The notes: a model not told the origin generated them from the sequence alone. A stretch of DNA of 64,000 nucleotides from Verrucomicrobia bacterium S94 (GCA_004299845.1 CP036201.1:558001-622000), one strand, 5' to 3'; shown: positions 35,543-44,672, numbered from the stretch's first letter. Numbers and translations are program-made.

Positions 35543-36916
35543 TTATTTCCAGAGATCTTCGCCGTATTCCCAGCCTTTACGGACGGGCTCTTTCAGATAG
35601 CGGTTCAGTTCCGGACGGTTGGTGATTTTCATGTTTTTTGAATCCCACTCGATTTTTCCGCCGTGGTTGGCGGCAATCAGACCGAGCAGCATAATTTCAG
35701 TGAACGGTGCGGCATAGTCGAAGTTGGCTCCGCATGCGGGTATATTGCCTTTGACGGCTTCGACGAGTTCTCTGATCGGACCACCTTTGACACGTGGAAT
35801 GACTTCGTCCGGATAGCCGGCTTCTTTGAATGCAATCTGCGCCTCTTTGCTGGCCAGACGCGGATTGTTGGAGCGGTTATCGGTGTAGCCGTTGTTTTTT
35901 GTGCCGAAATAGTAGGTTCCGGCTTGGGGTTTGTTGCCGGGCCAGGACCAGTCTGCCGGGACTTTCGGTTTAAAGTCATCTGTCGTGCCGTTATGCCAGT
36001 AGAAGGTGCAGGGGGCTTTATCGCCACGGCGCTGGAATTCAAATTTAATACTGCAGCCGTCTACAACCATCCATTCGTTACCGCCGGCGGTTTTTACGGC
36101 TTCAACCGAAACCGGTTCATAGAGATCAAGAAGCCATACCGGAGCGTCGGCTACGTGGCAGAACCAGTCCCCGAATGTGCCGGTTCCGTAGCGGTTGAAT
36201 CCGCGCCAGGTTTTGGGGTGGTATCGGTGATGGAAGGACGCGGGACCGGTTGGGCCCTGCCAGAGATCCCAGTTGAGTGTTTCCGGGATTGGATCTTTTG
36301 TGGGCGGCAGAGATTCCGGACGGGAGAAAAACTGGTTGCCCCAGTGGGGGCCGCCAATAAAGCTGTGCGCTTCGGTAATCTGACCGAAGATGCCGTGATC
36401 GTACCATTCCTTCAGCTGGCGGATACCGTTGAAGGTGTGCCCCTGATTGCCCATATTGGTGAGAACCTTATACCGGTTTTTCGCCTTCTTCAGCGTGCGG
36501 GCCTGCCATACATTATGCACCAGCGGTTTCTGGGTGAAGACGTGCAGGCCGCGCTGCATGGCTTCCATTGTGGCGGGAAAGTGAGTGTGGTCGGGTGTGT
36601 TGACGCAGACCATATCAAGGTCTTTGCCGATTTTGTCCAGCATGATGCGGAAATCGGTGAATTTCCGGGCCTTGTCAATTTCAGGAAATACGCCGGCATG
36701 CTGCGAAAACTGTGCGGAATCCACATCGCATACCGCCACAAGGTTCTCGCCGCGTGTTCCGCCATAGGCCTGCTTGGCAATATTTCCTGCACCGATCATG
36801 GCTACATTCACTTTGTTGTTAGCGGATTGGCCGGCTTTGCCGATGCTGAACATCGGGATTGCGGTGGAAGCGGCGGCTGCGGTTTTCTGAAACGTCCGCC
36901 TGTTCAGGTTCTGCAT
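35543..36916 (-). CDS. Tat-exported Gfo/Idh/MocA-family oxidoreductase
   Basis: A 457-residue NAD(P)-dependent dehydrogenase-like protein. The N-terminus NRRTFQK followed by a weakly hydrophobic Ala-rich stretch is a twin-arginine signal, so the folded protein is exported with its cofactor. The Rossmann motif is VAMIGAGNIAK and the EKP-like signature reads FTQKPLVHNVWQAR. This group is greatly expanded in PVC and Bacteroidota genomes and acts on sugars or sugar acids. Start at 36916 follows AAAGGAG; a longer frame to 36955 would bury the Tat motif. Substrate unknown. Confidence 0.86.
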   Translation of the reverse strand: MQNLNRRTFQKTAAAASTAIPMFSIGKAGQSANNKVNVAMIGAGNIAKQAYGGTRGENLVAVCDVDSAQFSQHAGVFPEIDKARKFTDFRIMLDKIGKDLDMVCVNTPDHTHFPATMEAMQRGLHVFTQKPLVHNVWQARTLKKAKNRYKVLTNMGNQGHTFNGIRQLKEWYDHGIFGQITEAHSFIGGPHWGNQFFSRPESLPPTKDPIPETLNWDLWQGPTGPASFHHRYHPKTWRGFNRYGTGTFGDWFCHVADAPVWLLDLYEPVSVEAVKTAGGNEWMVVDGCSIKFEFQRRGDKAPCTFYWHNGTTDDFKPKVPADWSWPGNKPQAGTYYFGTKNNGYTDNRSNNPRLASKEAQIAFKEAGYPDEVIPRVKGGPIRELVEAVKGNIPACGANFDYAAPFTEIMLLGLIAANHGGKIEWDSKNMKITNRPELNRYLKEPVRKGWEYGEDLWK

Positions 36917-37247
36917 GATGGTCTCCTTTGTGTTTCCTCTTGAAATAAACAGCACGCACAGTCTGTTCGGATTTAATAATGTTTATCAGACTGGTTGCAA
37001 CGTGCCGGGTTCAGAAAGAAAACGTTTGCCCGGTTAGCGGATGGACAGGGCCTTTTGGTTAGGTTTTTGAGAAAATACTTAATCAGAAAGTCCGGACCCT
37101 TCTAGAGTGGAAGGCGGTTCTGTTTCTGTTCTGTGTGCTGGATATCTCGATGCGGGACAGCTGGTTTCGCAACGGTCGGATAATCATCACGGATAAGCTC
37201 CTAACTGCCATTCGGTGGTGTTGAATTCGGGCAGGGATGGCCGGAAT
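36917..37247. other. Intergenic stretch, 331 bp, no gene seen
   Basis: Lies between the start of the Gfo/Idh gene and the stop of the DUF2231-cytochrome gene, both on the minus strand. No frame of useful length or family similarity was found. The half near 36917 should hold the oxidoreductase promoter; a LacI-like TTGCAACG element is visible near 36991 but is too short to call an operator. Confidence 0.5.
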
Positions 37248-38204
37248 TCAAGGGGAATTCTTATGACGTCTGGAAAGAAGGGCATCTAATGCTTCAGGAG
37301 GATTATCCAGTTCCGCAATTGAGGCGGTTTCGGAAGCTCCGGATGCAATCCACCAGCTTACCAATAGAACCTCGTCCTGAGTCAATGGAGTGCGCCCGTA
37401 AGGAGGCATGAAGGCGTTGGAGGAGGGGGTAAGGGTGATACGGTAGTGTACCTCGCTGTCTTCAGGACTGCCGGGAGTAATACCTGGCATCCCTCCGTCA
37501 CCGCCGGCGAGCAGCAGTTCATAGTCATCCATGCGGAAGCCGCCCTGTTCCCGGGCTTCGCTGTGGCAGAAGTAGCAGTGTTTTTCAAAAATCGGTTTAA
37601 TGATCTGTTCATAGGCGGAGGCATCGGCTGTAATTGCGGTTTCATCGGGCTTGCTGCTGAACAGCATCCGGAATGATAGCGGCAGTTTGGCGTAGAGGTA
37701 ATCCTTGCCGTGAACCATCGAAGCTCCATGGTGGCTTCCGATGGAAAGTATTCCTATCGACAGTGAAAGGGCAGACAGATAAAGCACTCCGGATCCTGTA
37801 TGCGGATGGTTGAGATGGATGGTCTTTAAAACCAGTGTGAGAGCAATGAGAACCGTTGCAGCTATTTCATTTTGCATGTGTTGTTTCAGCAGTTCACCTG
37901 AGTCGCCTTCCCCGAGGGCCAGTGCATAGCCTAGGATACATGCTGCAGTGCCGAAGAGGAGGCACAGAAAAAGAATCACCAGCCCTGCTTCCCGCAGATA
38001 TTTCATGGCATCAAAACGGCTCAGCAGCTCAAGGACGGGGACAACCAGAAGCAGGGCGATGGGAAAGTGGAGAACCAGAATATGAAACCGCCCGATTGCG
38101 GCTGCAGTGTCGCTTTCGGGATTTCCGGACAATGGAAATAGAACAGGAAGCAGAAGAATCAGTATCGAAAGAGAACCGAAAACGAGTGACAGTTTTAATC
38201 GCAT
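37248..38204 (-). CDS. DUF2231 membrane protein fused to a planctomycete-type cytochrome c domain
   Basis: A 318-residue protein. Residues 1-170 form four to five transmembrane helices in the DUF2231 pattern (GRFHILVLHFPIALLLV, a His-containing first pair). After a short linker comes a cytochrome domain of the planctomycete PSCyt1 type with one haem site CYFCH, then GGFRMDDYELLLAGGDGG and MPPYGR-x-PLT-x-DEV, with Met-Pro-Pro offering the sixth ligand. The haem domain should face the periplasm. A role in electron transfer to an unknown partner is inferred. In PVC genomes such domains usually precede DUF1549/1553 proteins; neither is present beside it. Confidence 0.8.
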   Translation of the reverse strand: MRLKLSLVFGSLSILILLLPVLFPLSGNPESDTAAAIGRFHILVLHFPIALLLVVPVLELLSRFDAMKYLREAGLVILFLCLLFGTAACILGYALALGEGDSGELLKQHMQNEIAATVLIALTLVLKTIHLNHPHTGSGVLYLSALSLSIGILSIGSHHGASMVHGKDYLYAKLPLSFRMLFSSKPDETAITADASAYEQIIKPIFEKHCYFCHSEAREQGGFRMDDYELLLAGGDGGMPGITPGSPEDSEVHYRITLTPSSNAFMPPYGRTPLTQDEVLLVSWWIASGASETASIAELDNPPEALDALLSRRHKNSP

Positions 38205-38538
38205 ACGCCGACCGGTTAATTGTTCAAGGTTTCATTCATTGCCTTTGTTTGTTCCATATGGGTAAGGAATGGGTCAAGTCCCCGGTATTTCTCACAGAAC
38301 CGTTCCGGATAGATTCAAACGGCAGCATTTCGAAGTGTGCCGTCCGATATGTTCTGGTTCTGTAATCTGCCGGGGAATGAATTCCGCTTTTTCCCGGCGG
38401 ATTTGAGATGTTTTTCTTTTCTGCTGATGCTTAAACATACCTTGATTCCGTTCCGACAGTGTTTTTCAGCGGGCGCGGATTGTACTGAAAAACGGCCGTG
38501 AAGTTTAACCGGTCGGGATTCCGGAGCGGTTGGTTGAG
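38205..38538. other. Intergenic stretch, 334 bp, no gene seen
   Basis: Between two minus-strand genes. No supported reading frame and no perfect hairpin was found. The 10-mer AACCGGTCGG occurs twice (near 38507 and 38541), probably by chance. Confidence 0.5.
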
Positions 38539-39657
38539 TTATAACCGGTCGGCATATTTGGTGCGGAACGCTTCCACTTCGGCCATTTGGGCTGCGGGCA
38601 GTTTATGTTCTTTCAGAAAGTTGTACGCACGGCGGCCGATCAGGAATGATTTGCTTTGGAGCAGTGGGAGTGTATTGGAGATCACCTGCGAGGAGTCGAA
38701 ATTGTGTTCCGTCATCAGATTGAGCATGAGATGAACTTCATAATAGCTTCCCAGGTTCGGAAGCTGTCCGCTGAGCCGGTCATAAAATCCATCCGGAGCC
38801 GGAAGGTCGATGGAGGCCAGCGAAGAGAGGTAGAGTACCTGTTTTTTGGAATCACCCAGCGGAAAAAGTTCGCTGATGGCTTTATAATAGGTTGTAGGAC
38901 CCTGACTTTGGAAATAGCTGATGGCGGCACTGGCGAGTTCGGTTGTGCCGTGAAGCGCTAGTGCTTTGATCTGTTTCTGTATGGCAGGGTCGCTGATGTT
39001 TCGTTTCGCGAGTGCTTCAACAGCGAATGCCACTTTTGAGCTGTTGCTGTTTTTCAGCATAGTGAGCAGCTGTTCGGTGCCGATGGTGTCGGCGGTGATA
39101 TTCCTGATTTCCGTCTGCATGTCGCCGTGCACCCAGTGCCACAAGGTATAGCAGGTGTAGACTGCGCCGGCTACAAAGGCCGATTTGTCAGAGAGCAGTG
39201 TTGCGCTGGAGGTGCCGTCGGTGTCCGAATTTTCATTCATCATGGCATCGACGGGCGAAACGATGTCTGCGGCGCTGACATCGGCAAGTGTGGAATACGG
39301 ATCGTTCAGAATTTTTATCAGTTTGGCGTGATCGGCCTCAGTAAACTGTTCATGCCCCATTTTTGTGAGGTTTCCTCCCTTTGGGAATTCGTAGCGGAGA
39401 AATTCACCGTACACGTTCCAGACAAGTCGAACGGTGATTACTTCGCATTGGCCGTCGCCGCAGATCACGGAATCGACATCGGCATAGTATTCCCTGATAA
39501 AGCCGTTTTTTTCCTGAATCTGGAAAACCGGCTGAATTCGCGGTTCCTGGACTTCGAAACCGGGATGAAGTACAAGCGCCTCAAACGGCTTTGCCGCGTG
39601 CGAAACGAAGGCCAGCAATGCGGCCGCTAAAAACGGTGTGATAACTTTTAAATTCAT
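38539..39657 (-). CDS. Secreted FMN-binding-like protein with helical repeats
   Basis: A 372-residue exported protein with signal peptide (residues 1-21, cleavage after SHA). Residues ~30-190 resemble an FMN-binding domain of the NqrC/RnfG kind: MGHEQFTEADHAKLIKIL, then SPVDAMM and DGTSSAT at 147-153, close to the D-G-x-S-G-A-T motif whose Thr carries covalent FMN. The second half is alpha-helical with HEAT-like pairs (VAFAVEALAKRN, ELASAAISYFQ, KKQVLYLSSLASI). It would act in the periplasm. I infer covalent FMN from one motif only; the fourth position is Ser for Gly. No ApbE gene is in the window. Confidence 0.55.
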   Translation of the reverse strand: MNLKVITPFLAAALLAFVSHAAKPFEALVLHPGFEVQEPRIQPVFQIQEKNGFIREYYADVDSVICGDGQCEVITVRLVWNVYGEFLRYEFPKGGNLTKMGHEQFTEADHAKLIKILNDPYSTLADVSAADIVSPVDAMMNENSDTDGTSSATLLSDKSAFVAGAVYTCYTLWHWVHGDMQTEIRNITADTIGTEQLLTMLKNSNSSKVAFAVEALAKRNISDPAIQKQIKALALHGTTELASAAISYFQSQGPTTYYKAISELFPLGDSKKQVLYLSSLASIDLPAPDGFYDRLSGQLPNLGSYYEVHLMLNLMTEHNFDSSQVISNTLPLLQSKSFLIGRRAYNFLKEHKLPAAQMAEVEAFRTKYADRL

Positions 39658-39970
39658 CCTTCAAGCCTACTTAAAATTGAGAATAAACATATACTGCTTT
39701 AGTCCTATATTATGCACAATAACGTCACGAACCTGATTTATTGGACCGTTTATGCCATCTGAAAGTCCGTAGAAACTGAAATTTTCTGCCGCCCTGGAGG
39801 AAATAAAAGGAAGATCAACAAAAAGGGTTGCGCAATTTGCGCTGAAAGTTAGTATGGAATCTGCTTATTGAACAAGTATCTAACTGGCAGACCGGTATTG
39901 GTAAATAAGAGTACGAATGGGTGCTTCAATTTGGCGGAACGATCCGTCTGAGAACTATTGAGGGGTAAAG
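39658..39970. other. Divergent intergenic stretch, 313 bp, no gene seen
   Basis: Separates two divergent genes, so it should contain both promoters. AT-rich patches with TATATT and TATTAT-like elements near 39683 and 39705 are compatible with a minus-strand promoter, but no box pair with good spacing was found. A GCGCAA-type repeat (GCGCAATTTGCGC, 39829-39841) could be a protein-binding site. Confidence 0.45.
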
Positions 39971-41332
39971 ATGCAAAAACGTTTTTTTGCTAAACATGCA
40001 AAGTCGAGTGCGGCTTTGGTGAGTTTGGGGATCCATGCGGTCCTGATTGTAGTTGCGCTGTCCTTTGTTGCGGTGACCGTGATTAAGAAGGAAGAGCAGA
40101 ATTTTGAAGCCAAGCCGGTAAGTCGACCGAAGATGAACCTGCGAAAGCTTCAGGTTCCGGTGAACATTAAAAAGAAGAAAGTGCAGAAGCCCAAGCTGCG
40201 TAAGCGCATTGTGGTGCAGCCGAAGCTGAATCAAAGTGTGCCGGATATAAAAATGCCGGAAATTACCGGAGTTAAGGGCGGTATGGGTAACGCTGTCGGT
40301 GACGGTCTCGGCGGTGCCGGTGCTCTGGGCTTTTCTATGCCGGAAATTGAAATTTTCGGGGTTAAGGGCAAGGGAGAGAAAATAGTTCTGATTCTCGGAG
40401 CCGATGCCGAAATGATGTCCGATGAAATGGGCGGTATTCCGGCGTACACCATTATTAAAGAAGAGATGATCCGTATTGTGGATGAGCTGCCTCCGACCGC
40501 GCTGTTCAATGTTATGATCTACGACTGGAAGGAGGTTACTATGGCCTTTCCGGATATGGTTCCGGCAACCGATGCTAATGCCCAGAAAATGCAGAAGTGG
40601 CTGGAGCCGCTTAATGCGGTCCGCAAAGGAATGGGGGATAGAGATTTCGGTATGCATACGTTAGGCCCGGGCGGTACCGTTACTTCAGAAAAGCTGGTTT
40701 ATGGAAAATTTGCGGACCCCACTAAGGTCGGAGCAAAAAAAGGAGCCGAAGTAGATGTGAGGGCTTGGTACCGGGCAACAATGCTGGCACATAAAATGGG
40801 GGCTGATACGATTTTTGTTCTGACCGATGATTGGGACCTTCAGCGTGTGGCAACCTCTAAATCTATGTCGCGTGAAGAGTGGGATAAAACAACGGCCGGT
40901 AAAAAATGGAAAGAGTGTCATAGGAAGGGGCTCAAACTTCTCGATGAGGAGAATAAGAAACGGCGTGACGCTGGAAAGCCTCCTAAAGCGCTGAACCGTA
41001 ACGAATGGGCCATTAATGGGGAATATTTTCCGGATATTGAGCGTCCACCGACTCCGGAATGGTACAACTTCACCCCGAAAGATTTTGCAGAAGCTTTCGT
41101 GCTGAATCGTGCGGATAACGCGAAGGACAGCATTGCAACAACAAGTGGTCTGAGAAAAAAGAAAAAAATAGACTTCTCACTTAACGTCATTCAATTTGTT
41201 CCGAAAGGAAAAAATCCGAGCGGAACCTCTGCGAACAACTTTAAAAAGCTGACCAGCCTGTGCAATGGCGAATACCAGACCATTGCCGGTATGGATGAAG
41301 TTAAAAGTTATGTAACCGCCGATTCTGAATAG
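39971..41332 (+). CDS. TonB-like anchored protein with MIDAS-less vWA-like domain
   Basis: A 453-residue protein. Residues 14-37 form a single N-terminal transmembrane helix preceded by a basic stretch; residues 44-95 are Lys/Pro-rich (SRPKMNLRKLQVPVN, VQKPKLRKR), like the periplasm-spanning part of TonB. After a Gly-rich hinge (GGMGNAVGDGLGGAGALG) a domain starts with GEKIVLILGADAEMM and ALFNVMIYDW, the beta1 and beta2 strands of a von Willebrand A fold. The metal site D-x-S-x-S is replaced by GADAE. A later strand, ADTIFVLTDDWD, also fits. Probably a structural or complex-forming envelope protein. Monocistronic, with a terminator at 41354. Confidence 0.65.
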   Translation: MQKRFFAKHAKSSAALVSLGIHAVLIVVALSFVAVTVIKKEEQNFEAKPVSRPKMNLRKLQVPVNIKKKKVQKPKLRKRIVVQPKLNQSVPDIKMPEITGVKGGMGNAVGDGLGGAGALGFSMPEIEIFGVKGKGEKIVLILGADAEMMSDEMGGIPAYTIIKEEMIRIVDELPPTALFNVMIYDWKEVTMAFPDMVPATDANAQKMQKWLEPLNAVRKGMGDRDFGMHTLGPGGTVTSEKLVYGKFADPTKVGAKKGAEVDVRAWYRATMLAHKMGADTIFVLTDDWDLQRVATSKSMSREEWDKTTAGKKWKECHRKGLKLLDEENKKRRDAGKPPKALNRNEWAINGEYFPDIERPPTPEWYNFTPKDFAEAFVLNRADNAKDSIATTSGLRKKKKIDFSLNVIQFVPKGKNPSGTSANNFKKLTSLCNGEYQTIAGMDEVKSYVTADSE

Positions 41333-41353
41333 TTTTTTTTCGTAGTCTCTGAT

Positions 41354-41387
41354 AACACCGGCTGTTAATTCGGCCGGTGTTTTTTTT
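41354..41387 (+). terminator. Rho-independent terminator after the vWA-like gene
   Basis: A 9-bp perfect stem (AACACCGGC at 41354-41362 with GCCGGTGTT at 41373-41381) followed by a T-run. The same stem core, ACACCGGC/GCCGGTGT, also forms the terminator at 35493-35523. Confidence 0.88.
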
Positions 41388-41428
41388 CTTTATCGCCTCA
41401 TATACACCGATACCTTAATATAACAGGG

Positions 41429-42559
41429 ATGCCTAAAACTGTTGAAATTGCCCTGGCTATGGATTACGCAAACCCGTTTGTCCGCAAAGCGGTCGAAGGG
41501 ATTGCCCGTTATGCTTTTCATTCGGGAAACTGGCGTTTCTATGCCCCGCACGGAGCTCCCGAAGTAACATTGGGTGAGCTCAAGGGGTGGAAAGGCGGCG
41601 GGGTGATCGGCATGCTGGACCGGCAGTCGGTTGCCCGGTTGAGAAAACGCGGTATTCCTGCTGTAAACATATTCGGGCGGTTTAGCGAACTGCCGGAAAC
41701 TTCTGTTGTTGTGGATAATCAGGAAATTGCGGAAATGGCGGCGGAATATTTCATACACAAGGGGGTACGGCGCTTTGCCATTACCGGTCGACGGGTATTC
41801 GGCGATGCAACACTGAAGTATCAGGCTTATCTCGGAACATTGGCAGAACATGGCTTTCAATGTCTGGAACTGAAGTCCCGTCAGGCGATTCAGAATATCG
41901 GGACCGAGATCCGGACTCTGGAAGGGGATGGACCCGTCGGGGTATTTGCCACGGAAGATCCGGTGGGGCGCGTGGTGATCGACGCCTGTGCTGATCATGG
42001 GCTGCGTGTTCCTGAGGACGTTGCTGTACTGGGAGTGAACAATGATCTGTTTGCCTGCGAAATGCTCCATCCGCAGATGTCGAGCATTGAACTCAGTCCG
42101 GAGCGAGTTGGCTGGCAGGCCGCCAGAATGCTCGATGAACTGATGCAGGGAGGAGATCTGCCCGAAGAACCGGTACGGATTTCGCCGGAGCGGATTGTTG
42201 AACGGCATTCAACCGATTTGGTTGCTGTGGGGGACCGGGTGGTTGGAGATGCTTTACGCTTTATTCGTGATCATGCTCATCAGCCGATTCTGGTTGATGA
42301 TGTTGCCAAAGCCGCTCATGTGGCCCGCCGTACGCTTGAGCATAAATTCAGGAATCTGCTTTCGGTGTCGGTACACGATTCTATCCGAAGAGAACGTATT
42401 GCTCGCGCCTGCCGTTTGCTGAAAGAGACGGATATGCTGGTGGAGGAGCTGGCCGAATCGTGCGGTTATACTACGCGGGAACGGTTCAATCAGGCCTTTA
42501 AAGCTGTTACAGGAATTACGCCTTCCGGTTATCGTAAACGCTTTCGTTTTATGGATTAA
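41429..42559 (+). CDS. XylR-type transcriptional regulator (sugar-binding domain plus AraC HTH)
   Basis: A 376-residue regulator. Residues ~4-265 are a LacI/ribose-binding-protein-like ligand domain (VEIALAMDYANPFVRKAVEGI, VVVDNQEIAEMAAEYF, DVAVLGVNNDLFACE, LSSIELSP-like MSSIELSPERVGWQAA). Residues ~275-376 are an AraC double helix-turn-helix (VDDVAKAAHVARRTLEHKF, CGYTTRERFNQAFKAVTGITPSGYR). This order is that of E. coli XylR. It lies 277 bp upstream of kdgK-eda on the same strand, so it may sense a uronate-derived sugar and control these genes; the ligand is inferred from neighbours only. Confidence 0.87.
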   Translation: MPKTVEIALAMDYANPFVRKAVEGIARYAFHSGNWRFYAPHGAPEVTLGELKGWKGGGVIGMLDRQSVARLRKRGIPAVNIFGRFSELPETSVVVDNQEIAEMAAEYFIHKGVRRFAITGRRVFGDATLKYQAYLGTLAEHGFQCLELKSRQAIQNIGTEIRTLEGDGPVGVFATEDPVGRVVIDACADHGLRVPEDVAVLGVNNDLFACEMLHPQMSSIELSPERVGWQAARMLDELMQGGDLPEEPVRISPERIVERHSTDLVAVGDRVVGDALRFIRDHAHQPILVDDVAKAAHVARRTLEHKFRNLLSVSVHDSIRRERIARACRLLKETDMLVEELAESCGYTTRERFNQAFKAVTGITPSGYRKRFRFMD

Positions 42560-42740
42560 TGGCGGGTTGGTTTGAGCAGCGTGTATTTTCCAGGTTAACG
42601 ATGCAGGCGATCGGCGTGCTGTACATGGGTAGGTTATGAGACGGGAAGACCCTCCGGTTTTTTCTCTGATTTCTGCATCTGATGAAGAAGATTGTGTTTG
42701 CCGGTTGTACCAGGAGTTCCTGTTCATGAAGTACTATTTG

Positions 42741-42772
42741 CGCATATCAGCCGTAATAATGCGCGATATGCG
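42741..42772. promoter_or_regulatory. Inverted repeat upstream of kdgK, possible operator
   Basis: CGCATATC at 42741-42748 and its exact complement GATATGCG at 42765-42772 are 16 bp apart, ~65 bp before the kdgK ATG. A TAATAATG between them may contribute a -10 element. It could bind the adjacent XylR-like regulator. Confidence 0.4.
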
Positions 42773-42836
42773 TATTTACCAATGAGGGCGGGAATTGTAG
42801 GGTGTTTGCTGTATTTTTTAAACATGGAGAGATCTG

Positions 42837-43936
42837 ATGAGTAAGCTTGAAGTGAAGCCGGCCGAGGAGTGCCGTTATGATATTCTTTCGTTGGGCGAAG
42901 TGATGCTTCGTCTTGATCCGGGGGAGGGCCGGATTCGTACTGCCCGCCAATTCCGCGCCTGGGAGGGCGGAGGCGAATATAATGTGGCACGTGGTCTGCG
43001 CCGCTGTTTCGGGCAGCGTGCCGGTGTGGTTACCGCTTTCGCGAAGAATGAAGTTGGGCTGCTGATGGAGGATTTTATCCTGCAGGGCGGAGTGGATACG
43101 TCGCTCATTAAATGGATGGATTATGACGGTATCGGTCGGACTGTTCGCAACGGACTGAATTTCACGGAGCGCGGTTTCGGCATTCGCGGTGCTGTCGGTT
43201 GCTCGGATCGTGGTAATACAGCGGCTTCGCAGCTCAAAGCCGGTGATATTGACTGGGAATATATCTTCGGTACGCTGGGCGTTCGCTGGTTTCACACGGG
43301 GGCATTTTCGCGGCTCTTTCCGAAACCACGGGTGAAGTGGTGATTGAAGCGGCGAAGACCGCGAAAAAATATGGAACGATTGTGTCCTACGACCTTAACT
43401 ATCGGCCGTCGCTCTGGAAAGGTTTCGGTGGGCAGGAAAAATGCCGGGAGATCAATCGCGAGATTGCAAAGTATGTTGATGTTATGATCGGTAACGAAGA
43501 GGATTTTACGGCCTGTCTCGGTTTTGAAGTTGAAGGGGCGGATGAGAATCTGACCGATCTGGAAGTCGGCGCTTTTCAGAAAATGATCAAAAAAGCGGTT
43601 GCTGAATTTCCGAATTTCAAAGCAACTGCAACAACGATGCGCGGAGTGAAAACCGCCACGGTGAATGACTGGGGTGCGATGTGCTGGATCGACGGCGAAT
43701 TCTATACGTCTACGCATCGCCCGGAGCTGGAAATCATGGACCGTGTGGGCGGGGGCGACAGTTTTGCATCCGGTTTTATTTACGGTATGATGATTCTGAA
43801 GGATCCGAAGATGGCGATTGAGTACGGTGCAGCTCACGGTGCTCTGGCAATGACCACGCCGGGTGATACCACCATGGCGTCATTGAATGAAGTCGAGAAA
43901 ATTGTGGCCGGTGCCGGTGCACGGGTGGATCGGTAA
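42837..43936 (+). CDS. kdgK: 2-keto-3-deoxygluconate kinase (PfkB family), interrupted by one missing base
   Basis: Phosphorylates KDG to KDPG, which the next gene's product cleaves. The N-terminal part has LSLGEVMLRLDPGEG and WEGGGEYNVARGL. In a run of five G (43298-43302) the frame breaks after RWFHTG; with six G it continues GIFAALSETTGEVV and joins the rest, which holds SYDLNYRPSLWK and the PfkB catalytic motif VGGGDSFASGF. One added base gives 366 residues. The kinase is thus complete apart from a single-base loss, probably a homopolymer undercall. GGAG at 42826-42829 precedes the ATG. eda starts 38 bp downstream. Confidence 0.86.
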
Positions 43937-43974
43937 TGGCGACATGCATGGCATCATGGTAAAGGAGAAAGATA

Positions 43975-44610
43975 ATGCTTAACGAACTTTTAAAACGGCC
44001 GGTTATTCCGGTGATTGTGATTGAGGATGCAAATGATGCGGAACCGCTGGCGGAGGCGTTGCTGAACGGGGGGATGGACGTCATTGAAGTGACCTGCCGT
44101 ACGGCGGCGGCAGCAGAAGCCCTGGGGCGGATTAAAAAGGCTTTTCCGGAAATGCTGCTGGGTGCCGGAACCGTGGTGACGGAAGAGCAGGCGAAAATGT
44201 GTATTGATACGGGCGTGAGTTTCGGTTTGGCGCCGGGGCTGAATCCGGAGACGGTCAAATTTTTCCAGGCCAATCAAACCCTCTTTATTCCGGGGGTGAT
44301 GACACCTTCGGAAATTGAGAAGGGGTTGGCACTGGGGCTGAAAATGCTGAAGTTTTTTCCGGCCGGTGCGGCCGGCGGGGTGAACATGCTGAAAAACCTT
44401 GGAGCGCCATATGCGCCGCTGGGGGTTCGTTTCTGTCCGACCGGCGGGCTGAATCTGGATAATATGAATGATTATCTGTCATTGCCGGTTGTGAGTGCCA
44501 TCGGGGGCTCCTGGCTTGCGACGAAACAGCAGATTGCGGATAAACAGTGGGGTGTGATTACCGCACAGGTTAAAGAAGCGTTGGCCCAAGCGGCTGAAGT
44601 GACTGCATAA
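43975..44610 (+). CDS. eda: 2-keto-3-deoxy-6-phosphogluconate aldolase
   Basis: Splits KDPG into pyruvate and glyceraldehyde-3-phosphate. The 211-residue product has the KDPG/KHG aldolase marks: general base Glu in MDVIEVTCRT, GAGTV, and the Schiff-base Lys in MLKFFPAGAAGGV. It follows kdgK by 38 bp and ends a transcript at the terminator 44634-44672. Together with kdgK it forms the lower part of the pathway used for uronates such as those from pectin, alginate or ulvan. Confidence 0.93.
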   Translation: MLNELLKRPVIPVIVIEDANDAEPLAEALLNGGMDVIEVTCRTAAAAEALGRIKKAFPEMLLGAGTVVTEEQAKMCIDTGVSFGLAPGLNPETVKFFQANQTLFIPGVMTPSEIEKGLALGLKMLKFFPAGAAGGVNMLKNLGAPYAPLGVRFCPTGGLNLDNMNDYLSLPVVSAIGGSWLATKQQIADKQWGVITAQVKEALAQAAEVTA

Positions 44611-44633
44611 CGTCTTTTTAAAGCTACGGAAAT

Positions 44634-44672
44634 AAACCGCCGGTCTCTTGCGTGGAGGTTGGGCGGTTTTTT
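44634..44672 (+). terminator. Rho-independent terminator after eda
   Basis: An 8-bp stem (AAACCGCC at 44634-44641 with GGCGGTTT at 44662-44669), a 20-base loop and a T-run end the kdgK-eda unit. Confidence 0.75.

Noticed and set aside
35663-36943. 426-codon plus-strand frame inside the Gfo/Idh gene
   Set aside because: Antisense to a clear oxidoreductase with Tat signal; Cys/Gly-rich nonsense composition.
43337-43936. Separate short sugar kinase beginning MVIEAAKTAKK
   Set aside because: It is the second part of kdgK behind the G-run frameshift; it lacks the substrate-binding N-terminal half.
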